A DNA stretch of 64,000 bases from Cognataquiflexum nitidum. GTDB lineage: Bacteria; Bacteroidota; Bacteroidia; Cytophagales; Cyclobacteriaceae. The notes under the pieces were generated by a model. The model saw nothing but the letters and a program-made list of their open reading frames with translations, was not told where the DNA came from and made no database searches. How positions within the stretch are numbered: the stretch's first letter is position 1; every line of letters begins with the position of its first letter. The position numbers and the translations under genes are program-made. Below, piece after piece: positions 61,262-64,000 of the stretch. Location of the stretch: contig NZ_JAKZAM010000005.1 in the NCBI RefSeq assembly GCF_022538055.1, positions 1-64,000 on the forward strand, in the 5' to 3' direction.

Positions 61262-61954
61262 ATGATTTTAGCACAAACTTTGAGTACCGATAGCCAAATG
61301 ATGGCTGATTCTCTGTCTTTGATGGAACCTGGCAAACCAAGTATCGGGTTGCTTGACTTATTGATAAAAGGGGGATACATGATGATCCCGCTGTACATCC
61401 TTTTTGTAATTGCGGTTTTTATTTTTGTGGAAAGACTGATTACCCTCCGAAAAGCTGCAAAATCCCCCAAACACCTGATGGATCAAATCAAAATTTTGGT
61501 ACAGAGCGGCAAGGTGGACCAAGCTAAATTTCTTTGTCAGGGCGAAAGTACACCTGTAGCGAGCATGATTGCCAAAGGTTTGGAAAGAATCGGAAGTCCT
61601 CTCAAAAACATTGAAGTCTCTATTGAGAATGTCGGGAAAATAGAAATTTATAAGCTTGAAAAGAATTTGGGGATTTTGGCGACCGTAGCCGGTGCAGCAC
61701 CCATGATTGGGTTCTTGGGAACGGTAACAGGGATGATTCAGGCATTCATCGCAGTAGCGCAGGAAGAAGGAATGGTTTCCCCCAAACTATTGTCAACAGG
61801 TATCTATGAAGCTATGATAACGACTGCTGCCGGATTGGTGGTAGGGATTATTGCTTACCTAGGTTATAATTACCTGGTCAGTCAGGTTTCCAAATTGGTC
61901 CACAGCATGGAATATACCTCTGTGGAATTCATAGACTTATTACAGGACAAATAA
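61262..61954 (+). CDS. exbB: ExbB/TolQ/MotA-family proton channel
   Basis: The 230-residue protein has three membrane segments: near residues 30-58 (MIPLYILFVIAVFIFVERL), and two around residues 140-195 (LGILATVAGAAPMIGFLGTV, then AMITTAAGLVVGIIAYLGYN). The signature ATVAGAAPMIGFLGTVTGMI is that of ExbB. With ExbD and TonB it couples the proton gradient to outer-membrane work. It is followed by exbD after 6 bp. Confidence 0.9.
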   Translation: MILAQTLSTDSQMMADSLSLMEPGKPSIGLLDLLIKGGYMMIPLYILFVIAVFIFVERLITLRKAAKSPKHLMDQIKILVQSGKVDQAKFLCQGESTPVASMIAKGLERIGSPLKNIEVSIENVGKIEIYKLEKNLGILATVAGAAPMIGFLGTVTGMIQAFIAVAQEEGMVSPKLLSTGIYEAMITTAAGLVVGIIAYLGYNYLVSQVSKLVHSMEYTSVEFIDLLQDK

Positions 61955-61960
61955 TATAAT

Positions 61961-62353
61961 ATGGGCTTACAATCCAAACATAAAGTAGATGCTGCATTTA
62001 GCATGTCTTCAATGACAGATATCATCTTCTTATTGCTGATTTTCTTTATGTTGACCTCTTCATTCATCACCCCATCGGGGCTTCCGGTGAATCTTCCATC
62101 AAGCGAAACTTCGGATATCGTCATGCAGGAAGTAACAGTGACAGTAACCAAAGACCTCAAGTTTTCCGTTAATGATAAAGTAGTAAACAGAGATCAGATA
62201 AAAACTGAACTGACAGCACTTTTGAAAGACAAAAAAGGCCAAGTGGTTCTTCATATAGACAAACAAGTTCCTGTGGAGTATTTGGTCGAAATCGGAGGAA
62301 TAGCTGCAAACCTAGAAGCCAACGTTTCTATCGCAACACAACCGTTTAAGTAA
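61961..62353 (+). CDS. exbD: ExbD/TolR-family protein
   Basis: The 130-residue protein has one membrane segment (DIIFLLLIFFMLTSSF) with the channel Asp just before it (MTDII, the conserved TDxxF position) and a periplasmic ExbD/TolR domain (VTVTVTKDLKFSVNDKVV, KKGQVVLHIDKQVPVEYLVE). It partners ExbB. It ends 1 bp before the TonB-like gene. Confidence 0.9.
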   Translation: MGLQSKHKVDAAFSMSSMTDIIFLLLIFFMLTSSFITPSGLPVNLPSSETSDIVMQEVTVTVTKDLKFSVNDKVVNRDQIKTELTALLKDKKGQVVLHIDKQVPVEYLVEIGGIAANLEANVSIATQPFK

Positions 62354-62354
62354 C

Positions 62355-63314
62355 ATGCAGATTTGGGAGACAGATAGCCAAGAAGCTGAAAACAAAAGAA
62401 AAGCGCTGATCATCACGATTTTGGTGAATGTGCTGTTGCTGATTGCTATCTATTTTATCGTAGTATGGAAAGAGCAAATCCCACCACTTCCGACCTATGG
62501 CATGGAATTGAATTTGGGATTTACTGACCAGGGAAGTGGAAATAACCAAACCACTACACCGGCCTCCGAAACCCTAACTAGTAATACCGAATCCCCTGCT
62601 CCTGGAGAACAAGCAACCAAACCTGTAGAATCTTCTGTGCCTGTTTCAGAACCAAAAACTGAGGCTGCAAAACCCAAATCTTCCCCTGCCAAAACAACCT
62701 ACGAGTCCCCATCCAAAGCCCCAAGTCCCGTAAAAGCCAGCGAAAAGGCAAGTACCGCAAGCAAGCAACCTAGTCCTGCCAAGAAAGAGCCGACTCCTGT
62801 TACCCAGCCCTCTACCTCCGAAGCTGAAAAAACCACTACCAAAGCTGAGGAAAAACCGAAGATTGACCAACGCGCTATTTTTGGTGCAGGTGGTACTTCA
62901 GGTACTGGTTCAAAACCGGCCTCGGGGAGTGCGCAAGGATCTTCTACCCAAAAAGGTGATGAAGGAAAGCCTACAGGCACTGTCGATGGTAGGGCTATAA
63001 TGGGCTCAGGATCAGGGGTAGGAAATCCAGGACCGGCTTCAGGAGTAGGATTGGAACTTGCGGGATGGGATTTTGCTTCTAAGCCCAATATTAAGGATAA
63101 TGTATCTACTAGAAATGGCAAAATAGTTTTTAAAATCACAGTCGATGACAATGGCAAAATTGTTCAGGCAGTTCCTTTGGAGTATAACGTTTCCAATGAG
63201 GTCCTTGCCTACTACAGAACTGTAGTGAATCAGGTCAATTTCAAACGTCAATCTGGAAATCCCACGGCCGATTATTCCACAGGAAAAATTACTTTTATCA
63301 TCAAAGTCGATTAA
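62355..63314 (+). CDS. TonB-like energy transducer
   Basis: The 319-residue protein has one membrane span (LIITILVNVLLLIAIYFIVV), a long Pro/Lys/Glu/Ser-rich linker (residues ~55-220, for example KPKSSPAKTTYESPSKAPSP) and a TonB C-terminal domain (GKIVFKITVDDNGKIVQAVP, TADYSTGKITFIIKVD). It transmits ExbB/ExbD energy to the outer membrane. It lies at the end of the operon, followed by folC after 3 bp. Confidence 0.85.
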   Translation: MQIWETDSQEAENKRKALIITILVNVLLLIAIYFIVVWKEQIPPLPTYGMELNLGFTDQGSGNNQTTTPASETLTSNTESPAPGEQATKPVESSVPVSEPKTEAAKPKSSPAKTTYESPSKAPSPVKASEKASTASKQPSPAKKEPTPVTQPSTSEAEKTTTKAEEKPKIDQRAIFGAGGTSGTGSKPASGSAQGSSTQKGDEGKPTGTVDGRAIMGSGSGVGNPGPASGVGLELAGWDFASKPNIKDNVSTRNGKIVFKITVDDNGKIVQAVPLEYNVSNEVLAYYRTVVNQVNFKRQSGNPTADYSTGKITFIIKVD

Positions 63315-63317
63315 TCC

Positions 63318-64000
63318 ATGACTTACCAAGAGACGTTGGACTATCTGTTCAATGCTTTACCGATGTTTCAGAGGATCGGAGCTGCAGCATTTAAAAATGA
63401 TTTGAATAACACCCTTGCACTTTGTTCCCACCTTGGTAATCCCGAAAAAAGTATAAAATCTATTCATGTCGCAGGAACAAACGGAAAGGGAAGTACTTCC
63501 CATGCCATTTGCTCGGTCCTGATGGAGGCAGGATACAAAGTAGGTTTATACACATCTCCCCATCTGAAGTCCTTTACAGAGAGGATCAAAATCAATGGAA
63601 ATGACATCCCTGAAAAAGTGGTGGTGGATTTTGTCGAGGGCAACCAAGCTTTTTTGGAGGAATTGAAACCTAGTTTTTTTGAAATGACCGTAGGTATGGC
63701 ATTTTGGTATTTTGCCAAGGAGAAAGTCGACATCGCCGTCATTGAAGTGGGTATGGGAGGAAGGTTGGATTCTACCAATGTCGTGATGCCTGAAGTTTCA
63801 GTGATCACCAATATTGGCTATGACCACATGCAATTTTTAGGTAACACATTGCCACTGATTGCAGGTGAAAAAGCAGGGATTATAAAACCAAAAACACCGG
63901 TGGTAATAAGTCAAAAGCAGCAAGAAACCTTTATTGTTTTTGAAAAGAAAGCCGAAGAGACTCAAGCACCGATTTATTTTGCAGAGGATGCTATCAAGGT
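63318..64000 (+). CDS. folC: Bifunctional folylpolyglutamate/dihydrofolate synthase, N-terminal part (partial)
   Basis: The frame is open from ATG 63318 to the right edge (over 220 residues). VAGTNGKGSTSHAI is the ATP-binding P-loop of FolC, and LYTSPHLKSFTERIKIN is the folate loop. EVGMGGRLDSTN and TNIGYDHMQFLG are the Mur-ligase metal and substrate motifs. It adds glutamate to folates. The C-terminal domain lies outside the window. It is the last visible gene of the TonB operon. Confidence 0.9.
   Translation, partial: MTYQETLDYLFNALPMFQRIGAAAFKNDLNNTLALCSHLGNPEKSIKSIHVAGTNGKGSTSHAICSVLMEAGYKVGLYTSPHLKSFTERIKINGNDIPEKVVVDFVEGNQAFLEELKPSFFEMTVGMAFWYFAKEKVDIAVIEVGMGGRLDSTNVVMPEVSVITNIGYDHMQFLGNTLPLIAGEKAGIIKPKTPVVISQKQQETFIVFEKKAEETQAPIYFAEDAIK

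Noticed and set aside
1-64000. tRNA or rRNA genes
   Set aside because: No cloverleaf or rRNA-like sequence was noticed in the intergenic regions by eye.

Overview
The window looks like a chromosome segment of a Bacteroidota bacterium, most likely order Cytophagales (Cyclobacteriaceae-like; inferred from gene content, not from a search). Supporting signs are DUF2141 and DUF2911 proteins, a phosphoserine phosphatase-PGDH fusion, split transketolase, lipoproteins with short hydrophobic leaders, a TonB/ExbB/ExbD operon with a large TPR protein, and weak Shine-Dalgarno signals. No rRNA, tRNA or CRISPR array was found.

Layout. 1-1000: right end of an IS1595-type element, the stump of a gene it joins, and a PIN-like gene. 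1-14.6 kb: mostly small oxidoreductases and regulators: a Crp/Fnr gene broken by an in-frame stop facing an intact Crp/Fnr gene, a SRPBCC-DUF2141-membrane protein-SDR operon with a 2-bp frameshift in its third gene, an FAD amine oxidase, two tandem quinone-oxidoreductase paralogues, VOC, cupin, SDR and AraC proteins. This part carries several non-coding repeats: a tandem pair, a perfect 20-bp hairpin, and an inverted pair of about 145-bp MITE-like repeats flanking the AraC and lipoprotein genes. 14.6-23 kb: minus-strand genes for a CPBP protease, a Gfo/Idh/MocA oxidoreductase, a GH99/WbsX-like lipoprotein, transketolase subunits, Bcp, an M23 peptidase and a FAH-family hydrolase. 23.3-24.35 kb: a complete IS1595-family element with an 8-bp target duplication.

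24.7-43.9 kb is the most unusual part. A beta-barrel-like protein, an SpvB/RHS-like surface protein and a 1418-residue RHS protein are followed by a head-to-tail array of small cassettes. Each cassette has a promoterless orphan copy of an RHS C-terminal tip (about 100-120 residues) followed by a lipoprotein of 226-231 residues. Ten lipoprotein genes (one with a nonsense codon) and ten orphan tips (some degenerate) follow the tip still attached to the RHS protein. Tips fall into three sequence groups and lipoproteins into three matching groups, always paired in the same way. One orphan (39987-40997) also carries the last 50 residues of the RHS core, 151 bp that are about 94% identical to the full-length gene. 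Each orphan tip begins at an ATGA overlap with the stop of the preceding lipoprotein gene. I read this as a two-level store of toxin-tip/immunity modules, able by homology to replace the expressed tip; that reading is inference.

44.3-64 kb returns to ordinary chromosome: an MG2/plug-like surface protein, a Xre/MbcA/ParS-RES toxin-antitoxin pair with an operator-like direct repeat, the phosphoserine phosphatase-PGDH fusion, Nudix, CAT-like and DUF2911 genes, a 2-hydroxyacid dehydrogenase, a universal stress protein, TPR proteins, holA, and a long operon (TPR, outer-membrane barrel, SPOR, ExbB, ExbD, TonB, folC) that runs off the right edge.
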